Source: Agapanthus africanus
Taxonomy: Eukaryota; Streptophyta; Magnoliopsida; Asparagales; Amaryllidaceae
DNA length: 64,000 bases
Direction of reading: 5' to 3'
NCBI GenBank assembly: GCA_030015575.1
Contig: CM057342.1
Span: forward strand, 259,246,867 to 259,310,866
Shown here: positions 29,101-44,100 of the stretch, piece by piece
Layout: each line of letters opens with the position of its first letter
How positions within the stretch are numbered: position 1 is the stretch's first letter
Program-made: the position numbers and the translations under genes
The notes under the pieces: model-generated
Database searches by the model: none
What the model was told of the DNA's origin: nothing
The model's input: only the letters and a program-made list of their open reading frames with translations

Positions 29101-32100
29101 TTAATGTGCTTCCCCTCCTCTATATTATTGTATTGAGAACATGGGGCATAAAGGAAATTTATGTTAATTCGATCTGGCAGCTTAAATTGGCAGCACCAGC
29201 TCTGCAAAAACCCAAAGCCTAATCCAGATATAAAAACCCTTTTTGTCGATCATAGTTGTGGACAACCAAATGGTGCTCGGGCCCCATCTCCCGCAACTAA
29301 TCCACTGCTTGGATCCATTCCAAAAGCAGGGTTTCCTCCATTGGGTGCTCATGGGGTAAGCAATCATATTATAAATTCTATTTCTGTTTTCTTAACAATA
29401 TATTAATTCTTCTTTCGTGTTCTTTTTTGCTATTTTTATTTTAGCCTTTTCAAACTGCACCTGCACCAGTTCCTACACCCCTTGCTGGTTGGATGTCAAA
29501 TCCACCAGCTGTCACTCACCCAGCAGTTTCCAGTGGGGCTATTGGACTCGGTGGTCCTTCAAATCCTGGTATCTTATGTTTACTAATCTACAGTAAATGG
29601 GATAGCACTGGTTCTATGTCAATTTCCATGTTAGTCTGCAGTTATAGTTGCTTTGTCAACTTGTATTGTTTTGAACAGCAGCTGCGCTTTTGAAGCACCC
29701 TAGGACTCCACCAAACTCTGGTTTAGATTATCCTTCAGCTGATTCAGAACATATTGCAAAAAGACCTAGGCCAATGGGGATGTCCGATGAGGTGCGCTAG
29801 ACTGCTCCATACATGAATCATTTTCGTAAGATTATATCAGCTTAATATACATCGTTATCCACAGAACCCAACAACTTAAGCTTTTGGGTAAAGTGGTTCT
29901 TGACATGGTATCAAGGTTTCAAGAGGTCTTGGTTTCAAACCGCATAATTGTCTATTTAAATTATATATGTTTATATTTACCCCCATTTATTCTGCCTTTG
30001 AAATCAAGTCTTTCGATAAGCTGAAAAATTGCCCACTTGAGGGGAGTGTTTAGTTTCTATTAGCTAATGTTTTCCCAGAACCCAACCGCTTAGGCCTTTT
30101 TTGGATATGGAGTTGGGATAACTGAAGTTTATTTTTAAGTGGAGGTAAGGGGATGCAAACTATGGTTTGCAAGCCCCAAACTCTAAAAATGGAGTTTACA
30201 AAACTTTGGTCAGATTGGAGTTGAGATAACTACAGTTATCTCAACATTTGGGCTGAGTCTCAACTTCAAAATGGTCCCCAAATATGATTTAGTTTACATT
30301 TTAGAGTTTAGTTTTCTAAACTTTATGAAACTCCAGTTTGTAAAACTAAACTGTGTTCCCAAACAGGGCCTTAAGCTTTTGGGTTATTTGGTAAAGTGGT
30401 TGACATATTCCATACAAACAATTTCTTTTGCCTAAACCTCCTCAAAAAGTTGTTCTCTAATAGACATATCACATAATTACTTAAACCTTTTTTTAATTAT
30501 TTATGGAACTCCTTGAGCAGATGAGCCTACCTGTAAATATAATGTCGGTCACCTATCCTCAAAACCACAACCAGGCTATGTACTCTCCAGATGACTTGCC
30601 TAAGACTGTAGCTCGCACACTGAATCAGGGCTCAACTCCTATGAGCATGGACTTCCATCCCATACAGCAGACTATTCTTCTTGGTGAGCTTTCCATTTGG
30701 GCCTTATTTCTATCACATTCATGTGGTCATTTCTCCACGTATCCAATTTCATACATCTGTTTTAAATTGATTGTACTTAACATGTTTCTGGTATGGAATT
30801 AGTCGGTACAAACGTGGGTGATATTGGGTTGTGGGATGTCGGGACAAGGGAGAGATTAGTTCTTAAGAACTTCAAGGTATGGGAACTTGGAGCATGTTCT
30901 GTCTCCCTTCAGGTGATGTTCTTTCTAACCTAGCAACATTTTGTTAGCAAGAGCCCTGCAGCAAAATGGATTCATATGTTATTATCGTAGTGCCTAAAGT
31001 TGATTTCATGGAACACAGACTTCACTGGTTAAAGAGCCAGGGGTATCTGTTAACCGCATAATATGGAGTCCAGACGGCAGCATGTTTGGTAAGATTATTG
31101 ATCATATAGCTTTTATTTCTATATTGAGCACCCATAATCTCTTTTAATCAAAATAAATCTGACCCGACTTCATAATAAATTTTTACTTTTTGCAGGTGTT
31201 GCCTACTCAAGGCATATTGTACAGATATATTCTTATCATGGGGGTGGTGATATTAGGCAGCATTTGGAGGTACAAAAAGCATAAATAACGAATATTTAAT
31301 TCTCAATGAAATTATTGTTCTGTGTTCGCTTTGGATTCTGAAGATGTTTGATTTGTAGATTGATGCTCATGTTGGTGGTGTCAATGATATCGCTTTCTCT
31401 AACCCCAATAAACAACTATGTGTGGTAACATGCGGAGATGACAAGACAATTAAGGTTTATATCTTCTCATGAACTAAAAAAGTATTCTGCTGTGTATTCT
31501 GTTTATGTGTTTTGCTGTGTATCTTTAGGTGTGGGATGCTACTACTGGTACCAAACAATACACATTTGAAGGTCATGAGGCCCCTGTATATTCTGTTTGC
31601 CCTCATTATAAGGAGAACATTCAGGTAGAGATCTGCATTCAAGTAAATAAAGGCATACTACGTGTATGCCCATGTTTCTGTCTTTATCGATATCTAACAC
31701 CATATTTCTCTGCAATATAGTTCATATTTTCAACAGCATTAGATGGGAAGATAAAGGCGTGGTTATATGATAATTTGGGATCTCGAGTTGATTATGATGC
31801 TCCAGGTCATTGGTGTACTACTATGGCCTATAGCGCGGACGGTACCAGGTGAATGTAGTGCTTGGCCTTTTTTCATGCCCTAGAAGCTTAATGTTTTGTT
31901 TGGATTTTCTATATTAGTCTATAACAAATTTCCTATTAGTGTTTTAGGCTTTTCTCATGCGGTACCAGCAAAGAAGGGGAATCATTCATTGTGGAATGGA
32001 ATGAAAGTGAAGGAGCAGTCAAGAGAACCTATCAAGGATTCCGTAAACGGTCTTCAGGTGTTGTGCAATTTGATACCACCAGGAATCGGTTCTTGGCTGC

Positions 32101-35100
32101 TGGAGATGAGTTCCTCGTAAAATTATGGGACATGGATAATATTAATCTTTTAACAACCATTGATGCTGAGGGTGGACTCCCAGTAAGTTTACTGATTTGC
32201 TCAATTGATTTCCATCAAGTTTTCTGAATGAGAACAATGTACAGCTGATGACAACGCCTTCCCTTTATTCTTTTCCTTATTTCTTATCTGATTTCTCAAA
32301 ATTCAGTCAAGCCCTCGGATACGCTTTAACAAGGAAGGCACATTGCTGGCGGTTTCTACACATGATAATGGAATTAAGATCTTGGCTAATTCTGATGGCT
32401 TGCGGTTGCTTCGGACACTTGAAAGTCGTCAATTTGATGCTTCAAGGAGTGTTTCAGAGGCTGTAATGAAGGTGACTTTCTAAAAGAAGTTTAAAGATTA
32501 TTTTGACTTTATCATGGAAGGACATCAATGTCATTAATAATTGTTTATTTGATGCAGCCTATAATAAATACACTGCCTTCTGTTAATGCTGCATCTAGTT
32601 CTGGAGTGGCAGACAGAGCTGCTTCTACAGTGGCTATAACTGCAATGGTATGCTTATATTTTCTTCTGAATTATTTATAAGTCCATGTTATGCACTTAGT
32701 TTAGCTTAATTTCTGCAACCACAGATATTTATGCATGTTTCCAAGACAACGGACATTTTATTGCGCTGTCTCTATTACACTAACATCTTTTGAAATGTTG
32801 ATAGAATGGGGAGAACAGAAATTTGATTGATGTAAAACCTAGAATAACCGACGAGTCAATGGACAAATCAAAGATTTGGAAGCTCACTGAAATTAGTGAA
32901 CCGGCACAGTGTCGATCATTAAGGCTCATGGATAATCTGAGGCCAAGCAAGGTAACTGCATTATTTATTAGTGACATCTTGAATGCTATGTTTATTTAAA
33001 ATTTACATTAGAGTTCACCTGTCAACAATTATACATATGCTTCAGTTGCCTTTCTAAAGGGACTGTGCAAATGAATTCATCCTTTCTGCTGACCATTTTG
33101 AAAAACCCTTGAGATTTATGCACTTTTTGCAATTTCTTATGGGAGACACATAGAGCCATGCATTTTAGCTGCATTTATCTGACTAACTATTATTCAAGTC
33201 AAGTTGACTGTTAAGCTAAATATTTGTGATTGTTGCTGCTGGTTAACATAGAGATGGACTTCCTAGACAAATTCTCAATGATGTTCAATGGTGTATGCTT
33301 GCCAATGATACTGTTTTAGTAAGATGAATCCAAAGGATTTAAAATTAGTTAAATAAAAACATAATGTACATAATTCAATTGTAACAAAACAATGCCAAAA
33401 AAAGACAGCAAAATGATGGTCAAGAGATATCTAGAGTAACATATTCAATGCCCGGGATCTATAATGAATCATGATGGTGAGATTGAGGAACATAAGTCAA
33501 TGGTAATAAAAAAAACAGGATGTTTGAAGTGGAGAAGTGCTTCAAGAGTAGTATGCGATCATGGGAATAGGATACCTTGGAAACTAAATGAAAATTTCTA
33601 TAACACAGCTGTAAGGCAATCATTGCTCTATGGATTAAAATGCCGGGAAATTAAAAAAAAACATGTCCCAAAAAACAAAATATAGCTGAAATGACCTCAT
33701 AAGAACATCATATGTATATGCATGGAAATTGTAAGAAGGATCAGAAAATTCTTGCGCCGATGTGGACTTTTCCTTCAATATTAATGTATCTCAATTAAGC
33801 TCTTTTTTCTCAACCATGGTAAGAGAGGTTTTCGGCGATTTCAGATCGGCGTCGGCGGGTACCAATCTAAAATTTGCTTATTTTCCCATATCGACCAAGT
33901 TTCGGTCGGCCGGGTGAAACTTCATTGTTTTGGCCGAAATTTGAGAGAGAACAAAAAATGTAGGGGTAAGAGGGGCCTTACCTCTTGAAGGCTTTGAGAT
34001 GTTTATCACCTCATGCTTGAGGCCAGGGAGAGGAGTGGGAATTGAATGAAAGTGAAAAAGTAGATAGGATATAAAAATTAGAAATGGTATCATAGAAAGA
34101 TAACAGATTAATTACTATCAATTCCCTATGCAAAATTAATGGAATAATTTTAAACTTCTAATTATTTATGTCATTTTTTAGAAAGTCTATGACTAAGAAG
34201 AGGCAAATTTTGCATTGTTTCATATGGTGTTGTGCATTATATTAAGAGGATTCAGGACCTGCAGGGACCCTGTAGGGACCTTGGGTACGTGGGGCCCATG
34301 GGCTTATTTGCAAATAAGTCCCTAGGCCCCACGTGTGCAAATAAGCCCCTGGCCCCACATGCCCCGGGTCTAGGCATTGTAAGAGGGTGCCTACAGGGTC
34401 TATTGTCCAATTGTTTTGCCATTAATTAATACCTTCTAGCCTTTAACCACATGCAATCAATATGCAAATAAAAAATATTCCATCAATCCGAGGAATTATT
34501 CGGTGTGCGGGTATACACTTAGACATGAGAAATGGAGAATTTTGGACACCCTTCGAGCAGCTTGTATGGGTATACACTTATGCGACCCATACTCCCTCGG
34601 TTTTCCAGGATCACCCTTGGCCAACAATGCTCACTATTGCTTTTGCCACACCGCATACCGAGGGCGACTGTCGCGTGAAAGCAAGACGCGTCGGGTGAGA
34701 TTTCCACAACGATGTAGATTTTATGGTGGATGAGGCGTGATTAAAAATCTTAGGCCTTTTAAAGCGGTTCGCTATCTAGAATTCATGATTTCCTTCAGAA
34801 ATAGAATGATTCCATATAGGTGTAAAGGGAAGTTTAGCCTCAAGCCTTATTTTCCGAACCGTCTTGGGCGTCGGTTGGGGCTAGATCAACACACCTCGGT
34901 TGAGTTTGCTCTTATTACGAGACCCCCAAGCTTGGAGCTTTTAAGTCACTGCTGGTATGAGCTCAGATATTATCTTAGGGGATTTCTCTTTCTTATCCCT
35001 GCGTCTGGTCGCCGTGGCACCGTATCACACGACTATCTGCGGCCGCTGAGAACGAATTACCGGGCATACTTCGCTAAGATCGCCAAGCTGATTCGAATGG

Positions 35101-38100
35101 GCAAGGATGTGAAGATTCATCCCCGAGTTCCTGTGGACGCTCGTGCATTCATGCGGCGCCAGGCGGTGGGTCCTTTGACGCCTGCTCTCGGGAAAGCGGA
35201 ATTTGCCCAAGCCATCCGTGTCCTTTCAATCCATGATCTCTGCCCAGAACCAAGATTATCAAGAGAAGGTGAGATCTGAGGTCCAAGAGTGTCGACGTCA
35301 ACAGATGTGTGTTAACGTTAGCGCTGCTGAGCGAGTGTTGTATGATGGGCTTGAAGATGCCACTCGAAGGTGGGGAGCGGATGGTGTTCCTGCTGCCCAG
35401 GTTGTGTACGAGCAAGTTGAGGCTTGGGCAGAGGCTGAGCAAGATGTGGCACCAGCTGGAACTGGTATACCGGTTATTTTTATAGAATAAACATGTTTAA
35501 TTTGTTTTCGATTGCATCTTGGTTTAATATGTGCGTTGTTTTTTTATGCAAGAAAGGGTTTTTCTAGGGAAGTCCCTTCGGAGCCAATTGCAGAACCAGC
35601 CTCTGAACGGGCATCTTCGGCCCCGTCGGACGAGACAGATTGGTGCAAGGCGCCCAAAAGAAGTAGTGGCAAAGAGGAGATCGTCGGGAAGGTCGTCCTC
35701 TTCGTATCCTAAAGATTCACCCTGTCGTTCGGGCACAAAGAAATGAGGATCGGCTTTACTGGGAGACATCCTAGACCCGGGTGGTGAGTTGACCTGTGAG
35801 GAGGTACTACACCCTCCGTAGAGGCTCCGTAGCAAGAAACTTGGGTCTTCGGATAGGCCTACGCCCATGCTGCAACTTGTTCCTTCTGATGTGCTTGGAA
35901 GTTGGTGTTTATTAATTTTGTCAGGTTTTATAACCCGTAAAAGTGTTATTACCCTGCGTTCCGGGTACTTGTAGGCCCTGGGAGACGGACAAGAAACGGT
36001 GCTAAGGCTTGTGTCGTCGAAACGACATGAGTTGGGAAGGTGGTTGCTGAAGGCCGGCTCGTGGTGATGAGCTTATTGTATCGTCCTGACTGACAGACTG
36101 AAGGGGATGCGAGATCTAGGGAGTCCCGCGGCCGCGGCGGTGGAGCTGAAGGACAAAGGCAAGGGTATGGCCCCTGTGGAGTCCAAGAAGAAAAGGACTC
36201 CTACCCCCGCCTTTGTGGTTACGGTGCCGGAAGCATCCTCCGAACGGTTGTCGCTTGGATATCAGGGCTTTCATCCTCCCTCATGGCACGAATCTGAGGC
36301 AGATCCGGAGCTACAGGCAGCTTTAACTTTATCCTAGGCTGAAATGAGGACAAAGAAGATGGGTGATAGGCCTTGAGTGACTCGATAGGAGCAGGAGGCC
36401 TGAGATGTTGCCAAGGCTATTGCACAGTCCATGGTGACACTTGCCGAGGAGCTAGGGGTGCCTGTAGCAGCATTAAATTTGGGCGAGGAGACTGAGTTAA
36501 GTCCCCGTGCGACTGAAACCGAGACAACCTCGGGTTGTCACTCCCCGCTTCCCAGAGTACGCTAAAATAGACACGTGACATAGCCAACCATGCTACCTGT
36601 GGTTAGGAAAAATCCTTCCACAGTCACATTACGGCTGTAGAGATATCAAGAACAGGAAAGTAAACTAACTATCTAGTACATGTCCATAAGCCAGAGTAAA
36701 AGAGTCGAGAAATGCTATAGTATGCGGAAGCAAAAGATCAAATAAACACCTGGAAAGTAAGACTGGATACCGACATGATCCCTACCTGTCACGCCCCGCT
36801 TCCCAGAGTACGCAAGATTGGGCACGTGACATAGCCAACCATGCTACCTGTGGGTAGGAAGTATCCATCCACAGTCACATTACGGTTGTAAGGATATCAA
36901 GAACAAGATAATAAGCTAATCTAATACATGTCCAAATCCATAATAACAAGAATCAATAAACAATAAGTGCGGAAGCAAATGATCCAATATAATCATAGAA
37001 AGGTACGTCCCATAATGCGGGATCGCACCTGGAAATAAAATGCAATAAACAAACTAACCACTATAGAACTCAAATCAGCCTGCTGGCTAAAGTACTCCTG
37101 CACGGTCGGCGACAGTGGTAAAGAATCTGGGCCATGCAAAACCCAGACGTCAGCGCGTCATGACATCAAGTATAAAATGTAAACATGGTGATAAGCAATG
37201 CAAATATGAACATGAATAAGCAGTACTAAGAAATAACAGAGCAGGGTAATGTGCAATGGTGACTAAACTATCCTGTCAGGTTTCTACTCTATAGTCTTTG
37301 AAATCAATTGATGAATCGTCGATGTAACTCAATAGTATCCCGTGCGTGCCCGGGACCACGGTCAAGATCCTCGGGGCTGAATCCGAGACGTGCCGCTAAG
37401 CAGTAAGAGGTAGTAGGATGGGCGAGTGATGTCAACATCAACACTCCGGGGCTGGCCAAGCCCGTAAGACTGATCAGAACATGTATCGAACTGTTGAGTT
37501 ACAAGTCGGTTTCACCTTTGATTTCCCCATACCCCCAAGCTATGTATGTCAGGTCAGGTATTCAGTAGTCAAGGACTAACGCCAACACAAAATCCGGTAA
37601 GAGTAGGTCTGTCTGGATAGACAGCAGGGATGGTCGGGTTTGTCGGCATTAGGCATGAAATGTCATGGTACAACAGACTGAGTTGGTATGTGTGTATATG
37701 TCATGTGTAGCAGGGTCAGGCCAATATGTAGTGCAATCGGGTATGTGCTCACAACAGGTATACAATCAATAATGAACAGCAGCAGGAAACAGTAAATAAC
37801 CATAATATTCTATGTAACCACAGTGATGTTTTGTATTCTCTTATTAACGGGTTCAAGCACCCTGGGGTGCAATAGTCACAAAGTGGAACAATATTAACCA
37901 TACGTAATGAAACCACATGAAATTAAACTAAAATATAATAATTGTCTCAGGGGTGATTTAACAATTAAAGCGGATATGATCCAATGGTCTTATTTAGTTG
38001 GAATATGGATTGATAGTGGGTTGATTAATTACGAGAAATTATTGTAACGATTCCATGTTAAGATAACTGCAACTATCAATTCTAACTTACAATATAATAT

Positions 38101-41100
38101 CAATTACCATCATTAAGTTGTTGTCTTATATAGTATGAATTCAATTGCATGACAAGACGAGATCTCGCACGCTAGCATGTTAAAGCAAGTATTCAGATAC
38201 TTGCCTCGACGGTTCTGCAATCTGGAACACGGATGCGATGTCGGCAGAAAACACGATATGGTAGCACGGGCCACGGATCGAGCCCCAACAGAGAACAACG
38301 GGATCACACGGACCAGGGCACTTCGCTGGAGCGTCGGGTTCGCCAAGACGGCACGGTCGGATTCCGGCAAAACACGGCAACGAGTTAGCAACATACGATA
38401 AACTTAATACGATCAGCGGGGGGGGTGATTTGCACAAAAGGAAAGATGAGGAAGGCTTACAGAGAGATATACCAGGGTGACCCCGGCGGGCTCGACGGCG
38501 CTGGAACGCCGGCGAGGCAACGACGGCGGCTGCGAAGGCTTGAACGGCCTCGGGTCTGTTGGTGAGGGTGTTGCGACGAGTAGCGGAGGGTGGTGGTCGG
38601 CTCTGGTGGTCGAGGGGGAAAGGAGGTGGTCGGAGGTGGCGCGGTGACGTCGAAGAGGGTCGACGGCGTGGTTCCCGACGAACCCGGGGATGGTGCAGGG
38701 TCGGGCTCGGGCTTGCTGGTGATCCGGCGAAGGGAGGATGAAGGCGTCGACGAGGTCGCGACGAGGAGGAGAGGGAGTCGCGGGCGTCGTCGGTGGCTGG
38801 AGGCGACGTCGACGACGGGGTCTGCGGTGCGAAGGGTGGCGTCGGGGTTGGGTGCAGGCACGGAAGATGGACGGAGGAGGGAGGAAGCGGGTGCGGTGAG
38901 GTCGACGAGGTGGTGACGGCGACGGCGAGGTCGCGGGGAGGTCGGCGGCGAAGAACGAGGGGCAAGGGTTAGGGTTTCGGAGGGTTTCTCGTGGTCGAGA
39001 GATGAGCAGGGAGGCGGCTGCATGGGGAGAAGAAGAAGGGTTTAAATATATGAAGAGAGAGAGAGAGATTGAAGAGAGAGAGGGAAAGGATTTAGAGTAA
39101 GATAGAGAGAGAAGGAGAATGAGGAGAGAGACAGAGAGAGGCGGTTTGAAGGGGGCCCCACTCGTTTAAATAAGAGTTCGTGATTGGCTGGAGGCGAGAT
39201 TTAAGAAGGAATTTGGAAGGATTTTGGAAAGATTTGCAGTGAAAGAATATATTTTCGTATATATATTTGTTTAAGATATTAAATTAAAACGGGCCTTTTT
39301 GGCGCGAAATGAAACATTTCCAAATCGCGCCCGGGTTGCGCCGAAATGTTCCAAATTCAAATTATAGGATTTTAAGCGGGTTCCAAATTTTGAAAAGAGG
39401 TGTTTAATGATTAAAATGCATGCCCCCAAGTCGGACACTTGTACGCGCGCGTAGTCATCCAAGTTTGCCCGTTTAGCCGAACGGGACGGAATCTCGACAC
39501 GCGGACGCTACCACGCGACTAGTGGCGACGAGTAGGCCAACATGGACACTTTTAATTTCATTTTAGGCGTTAAAATTTGTTATGTGCCAAAATGACTTAA
39601 CCGGTTAAAATTTTAGCAATAAACACCAGAAAATCAGGATAATTGGAAATGAGCAATAAATGACCCTCAACTAGTAATATAAATAGTATTATTGGGCTCG
39701 GGTGTTACATCATACCCAACTACAAAAGAATTTCGTCCTCGAAATTCCAAAAGTACAAGATAGCTAACTACTGGAAAAGGTGAGGGAATTTCTGTCGGAT
39801 CTCGTCTTCTCGCTCCCAAGTGGATTCTCCATGCGATCGATTACCCCAAGAAACTAGCACAAGAGGGATAACCTTGTTCTTAAGAACCTTTTCTCTCCGA
39901 TCCTTGATTTCAACTGGTCGCTATTCAAAAGTCAGGTCCTCCCGTACGGTCAACTCCGAATGATCCAAGACATGAGTCTCATCACGAACATACCTCCGTA
40001 GTTGAGACACATGAAACACATCGTGAACTCCTGCTAATGACTGTGGTAACGCCAACCGGTACGATACCTCTCCAACACGCTTCAAAATCTCGAAGGGTCC
40101 AACGAATCGAGGACTAAGCTTTCCCCGACTCCCAAAGCGAATCACCCCTCTAGTCGGTGATATCTTCAGGAATACCAAATCGCCCACGGCGAACTCTAGA
40201 GGTCTTCTTGACATGTCGGCCCAACTTTTCTGTCTGTCTTGAGCTGCCCTCATATGCTTCCTGATTGTATTCACCTTCTCGACTGTCTGTACCACCAAAT
40301 CTGGTCCTAGTAACCTTCGTTCACCAACATCATCCCAACAAACCGGTGAACGGCACTTACGACCATACAACGCTTCAAACGGAGCCATCTGAATTGTCGC
40401 TTGGAAGCTATTGTTGTACGAAAACTCCACCAGGTGTAGATGATCCTCCCATGAACCTTTGAAGTCCAACATGCAAGCCCTCAACATATCTTCAAGGGTC
40501 TGGATCGTTCTCTCTGATTGTCCATCAGTCTGAGGATGATAAGCTGTGCTAAACTTCAGTCGAGTCCCCAAACTTTCTTGTAAACTCCTCCAAAAGTGCG
40601 ACAAGAACCGAGTGTCCCGATCGGACACGATGCTTACCGGCACTCCATGCAGTCTGACAATCTCCTGCATGTACCGCTCTGCCAAAGTCTCTGTCGATTG
40701 ACCAACCCGAAAAGGAATAAAGTGAGCTGCCTTGGTCAACCGATCGACAATCACCCATACTGCATTGTTGCCCTTTGGACTCCGCGGTAAAGCCGTCACG
40801 AAATTCATGGTTATATGTTCCCACTTCCACTGAGGAATCGGAAGTGGTTGCAACAACCAGCAACCCTTTGGTGTTCAGCCTTGACTTGCTGACACACCAA
40901 GCACTTAGCCACGAAGCGAGCAATTTCCCGTTTCATACCTTCCCACCAGAAGTGCTGTCGAATATCTCGGTACATCCTTGTCCCTCCTGGATGTACAGAG
41001 TAAGCTGAACTGTGTGCCTCCTTCATACGCTCTTCACGTACATCTCCTTTTGGCACACACACACGGCTACCATATCTCAACGAACCGTCTTCATGGATCA

Positions 41101-44100
41101 GTAAATCGGTTCGTAGTCCGGCTCCAACCTGCTCTCGAAACTTTTGCAGTCTAGGATCCTGCGATTGTGCCGCTTTAATCTTCTCAACTAAGGACGACTG
41201 TACTTGCAACTGCATCAACTGTCCTGTAGCATGTGGTAGCACAACCTCCAAGTCAAATCTCCGAAAATCCGCAATGATCTCTCTCTGTGCAGTCAATATC
41301 TGAATTGCTGGTAACCGACTCAGCGCATCCGGCACGACGTTGACTTTTCCCGGATGGTACTTAAGATCGAGGTCGTAGTCGGCCATCAGCTCCAACCATC
41401 TGCGTTGTCTCATGTTCAACTCCTTCTGAGTGAACACATACTTTAAACTCTTGTGATCTGTAAAGACTTCAACTCTCTCGCCCAAAAGGTAGTGTCTCCA
41501 AATCTTCAGGGCGAAGATCACGGCTGCAAGCTCTAAGTCATGAGTCGGATAGTTCTTCTCATGAGTCTTCAGTTGTCTCGATGCGTAAGCGACGACTTTC
41601 CCATTCTGCATCAAAACACATCCCAATCCTTTTCCAGATGCGTCGCTGTGAATCACCAGTCCTCCTGAATCATCCGGTACGGTTAGGATAGGGGCGGTTA
41701 TCAACTTCTGCTTCAACGTCTCGAAAGCCAATGCACATCCATCCGCCCAAACAAACGGTACCTCCTTACGCGTAAGCTTGGTTAACGGCTCAGCTAAACG
41801 AGCGAAGTTCTCCACAAATCTTCTGTAGTATCCGGCGAGTCCAAGAAAACTTCTTATCTCCGCAACATTCTTTGGAATATGCCAATCTCGAACTGCTGCA
41901 ATCTTTTCGGGATCGACGGCGATTCCATCGCCCGACACGACATGCCCCAGAAACTTCACTTCTTCCAGCCAGAATTCACACTTACTCATCTTCGCAAATA
42001 ACTTCTCTTGTCTCAGCGTCTGCAGTGCGATCCTTAAATGCTCAGCATGCTCCTCCGGACTCTTCGAGTACACCAGAATATCGTCAATAAATACCACAAT
42101 AAACTGGTCCAAGAACGGTGAAAAGATCCTGTTCATCAAATCCATGAATATTGCCGGCGCATTAGTCACTCCGAAGGGCATCACTAGACACTCGAAATGT
42201 CCATATCGAGTTCGAAACGCCGTCTTGCAAAAGTCTTCTGCTTTCACTCGGACCTGATGATATCCCGATCGCAAGTCCAGTTTCGAGAATACCCTCGCGC
42301 CACTAAGCCGCTCAAAAGTTCTCCAATGCGAGGGATCGGGTGCTTGTTCTTAAAGTCACCCGGTTCAATTCTCGATAATCAATGCACATCCTTCTCGTGC
42401 CATCCTTCTTCTTTACTAAAAGAACTGGAGCTCCCCAAGGAGAGTTGCTGCTTCGAATCCATCGCTTCTCGAGTAATTCACCAACTTGTTTCTTAATTTC
42501 TTCCAATTCCACCGGTGCCATCGGATAATAAGATTTTGATACAGGCGCTGCACCAGGAACAAGGTCAATCGCGAACTCCACATCTCGCTTTGGCGGTAAG
42601 CCCGAAATATCTGCAAATACATCCATAAAGTCGCGAACAGTTGCCGGCTCTACATTACCATCAACTCCCATTGCCGCAAGAACACTGGTTGTCGGCCTAG
42701 CCCTACACTCGACTGGCCCGACAGGACTGCTTCCTTACCACAACTGCTGTCTACATCGTTGGCCGTGAAAGGTCCAGCGAGACTACTGAGTCTCGTCCAT
42801 TCTGCTGCATGCACGTCCACGGTTGCTCCATTCTGTCTCAATCCGATGAACTTCTCTTCCATTTCCTCCCGTGCAGTCCGCGGGAAGAATTTCTCCAGGA
42901 AACTCTTAGAGAAATCCGCTCAACTGATTGGCTTGGGCAAGCGGGTCTCCTCCACAGGCCATCACTCTCGGCGTAAACCACTAGCTGAAGCGCACCACAA
43001 CAACTCTCTTGTCCTCTGGGATCCGTGCCGCAATCAGTAAATCCTCTGTGTCACTAGCCTCTGCTCGGCTGGTAACAGCTCCTTTAAACCAGTAAATGTA
43101 GACGGACCCAAAGTCTGAAATCTGCTACGGTCCTTACTCGTTCGACTGGTCTAGTTCCATCGTTGTTTACAGACTGCTGAACGATCTGCAAACCTTCTTG
43201 AAACAAATCTGCTATTGCTGATTCAGCTCAGTCTGTCTATTTGATTTCCAGCATTTCTCTTATCACTCCAAGCATGGCGGCTTCGCTCACACACCTCCGG
43301 TACGTCTTCAACTTCTTACCTGTCGTAATCCTGAACTCAAAACACCCAACATTAGCTTGATGATAGATTCTGAATATAGATCAAGGCTAGAACTCCAAGA
43401 TACTTAAATAGAGTACTGCATTGTAGCTATGCCGCGGTATCATAGCCGCAATTACTTAACTCCACCCAAGTCGCCCAAGTCCTAGGGATAACAAGAAATC
43501 AGGTTTCCGAGTCGACATGCAAAGTAAGTTTGCACGTCGTAAAAGATATAATCAGGAAGAATGTGATTCAAGAATGGTAAAACGGTCAATGTGGCTGGAC
43601 ATGTTTCCTAAACACGGGTATTCTGATTCGTGTATTGGGTACAATACCCAACTACAAAAGAATCAACCCGACTAACCTATGGCTCTGATACCAAAAGAAC
43701 CATGTCACGCCCCGCTTCCCAGAGTACGCAAGATTATGCACGTGACATAGCCAACCATGCTACCTGTGGGTAGGAAGTATCCATCCACAGTCACATTACG
43801 GTTGTAAGGATATCAAGAACAAGATAATAAGCTAATCTAATACATGTCCAAATCCATAATAACAAGAATCAATAAACAATAAGTGCGGAAGCAAATGATC
43901 CAATATAATCATAGAAAGGTACGTCCTATAATGCGGGATCGCACCTGGAAATAAAATGCAATAAACAAACTAACCACTATAGAACTCAAATCAGCCTGCT
44001 GGCTGAAGTACTCCTGCACGGTCGGCGACAGTGGTAAAGAATCTGGGCCATGCAAAACCCAGACGTCAGCGCGTCATGACATCAAGTATAAAATGTAAAC

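Larger units (their letters stand above)
26179..29180 (+). other. Intron 4, 3.0 kb, with a solo LTR and two tandem duplications
   Basis: Donor GTAATG, acceptor CTGGCAG. It contains a TRIM-like solo LTR, a 542-bp direct duplication and a 58-bp tandem array, annotated separately. The remainder (28360-29180) is AT-rich without recognisable genes. Confidence 0.9.

Noticed and set aside
29909-29945. tRNA-like sequence with TGGTATCAAGG and GGTTTCAAAC
   Set aside because: No cloverleaf or proper A and B boxes; it fits better as a decayed primer-binding region.
34737-35279. 180-residue ORF as a plant mobile domain protein
   Set aside because: The resemblance is only general; no diagnostic motif could be named, so it stays unidentified.
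38559-38916. Forward-strand Gly/Arg-rich ORFs in the LTR GC-rich block (and at 45475-45835)
   Set aside because: GC-rich sequence stays open on both strands; these run against the element and lack a promoter.
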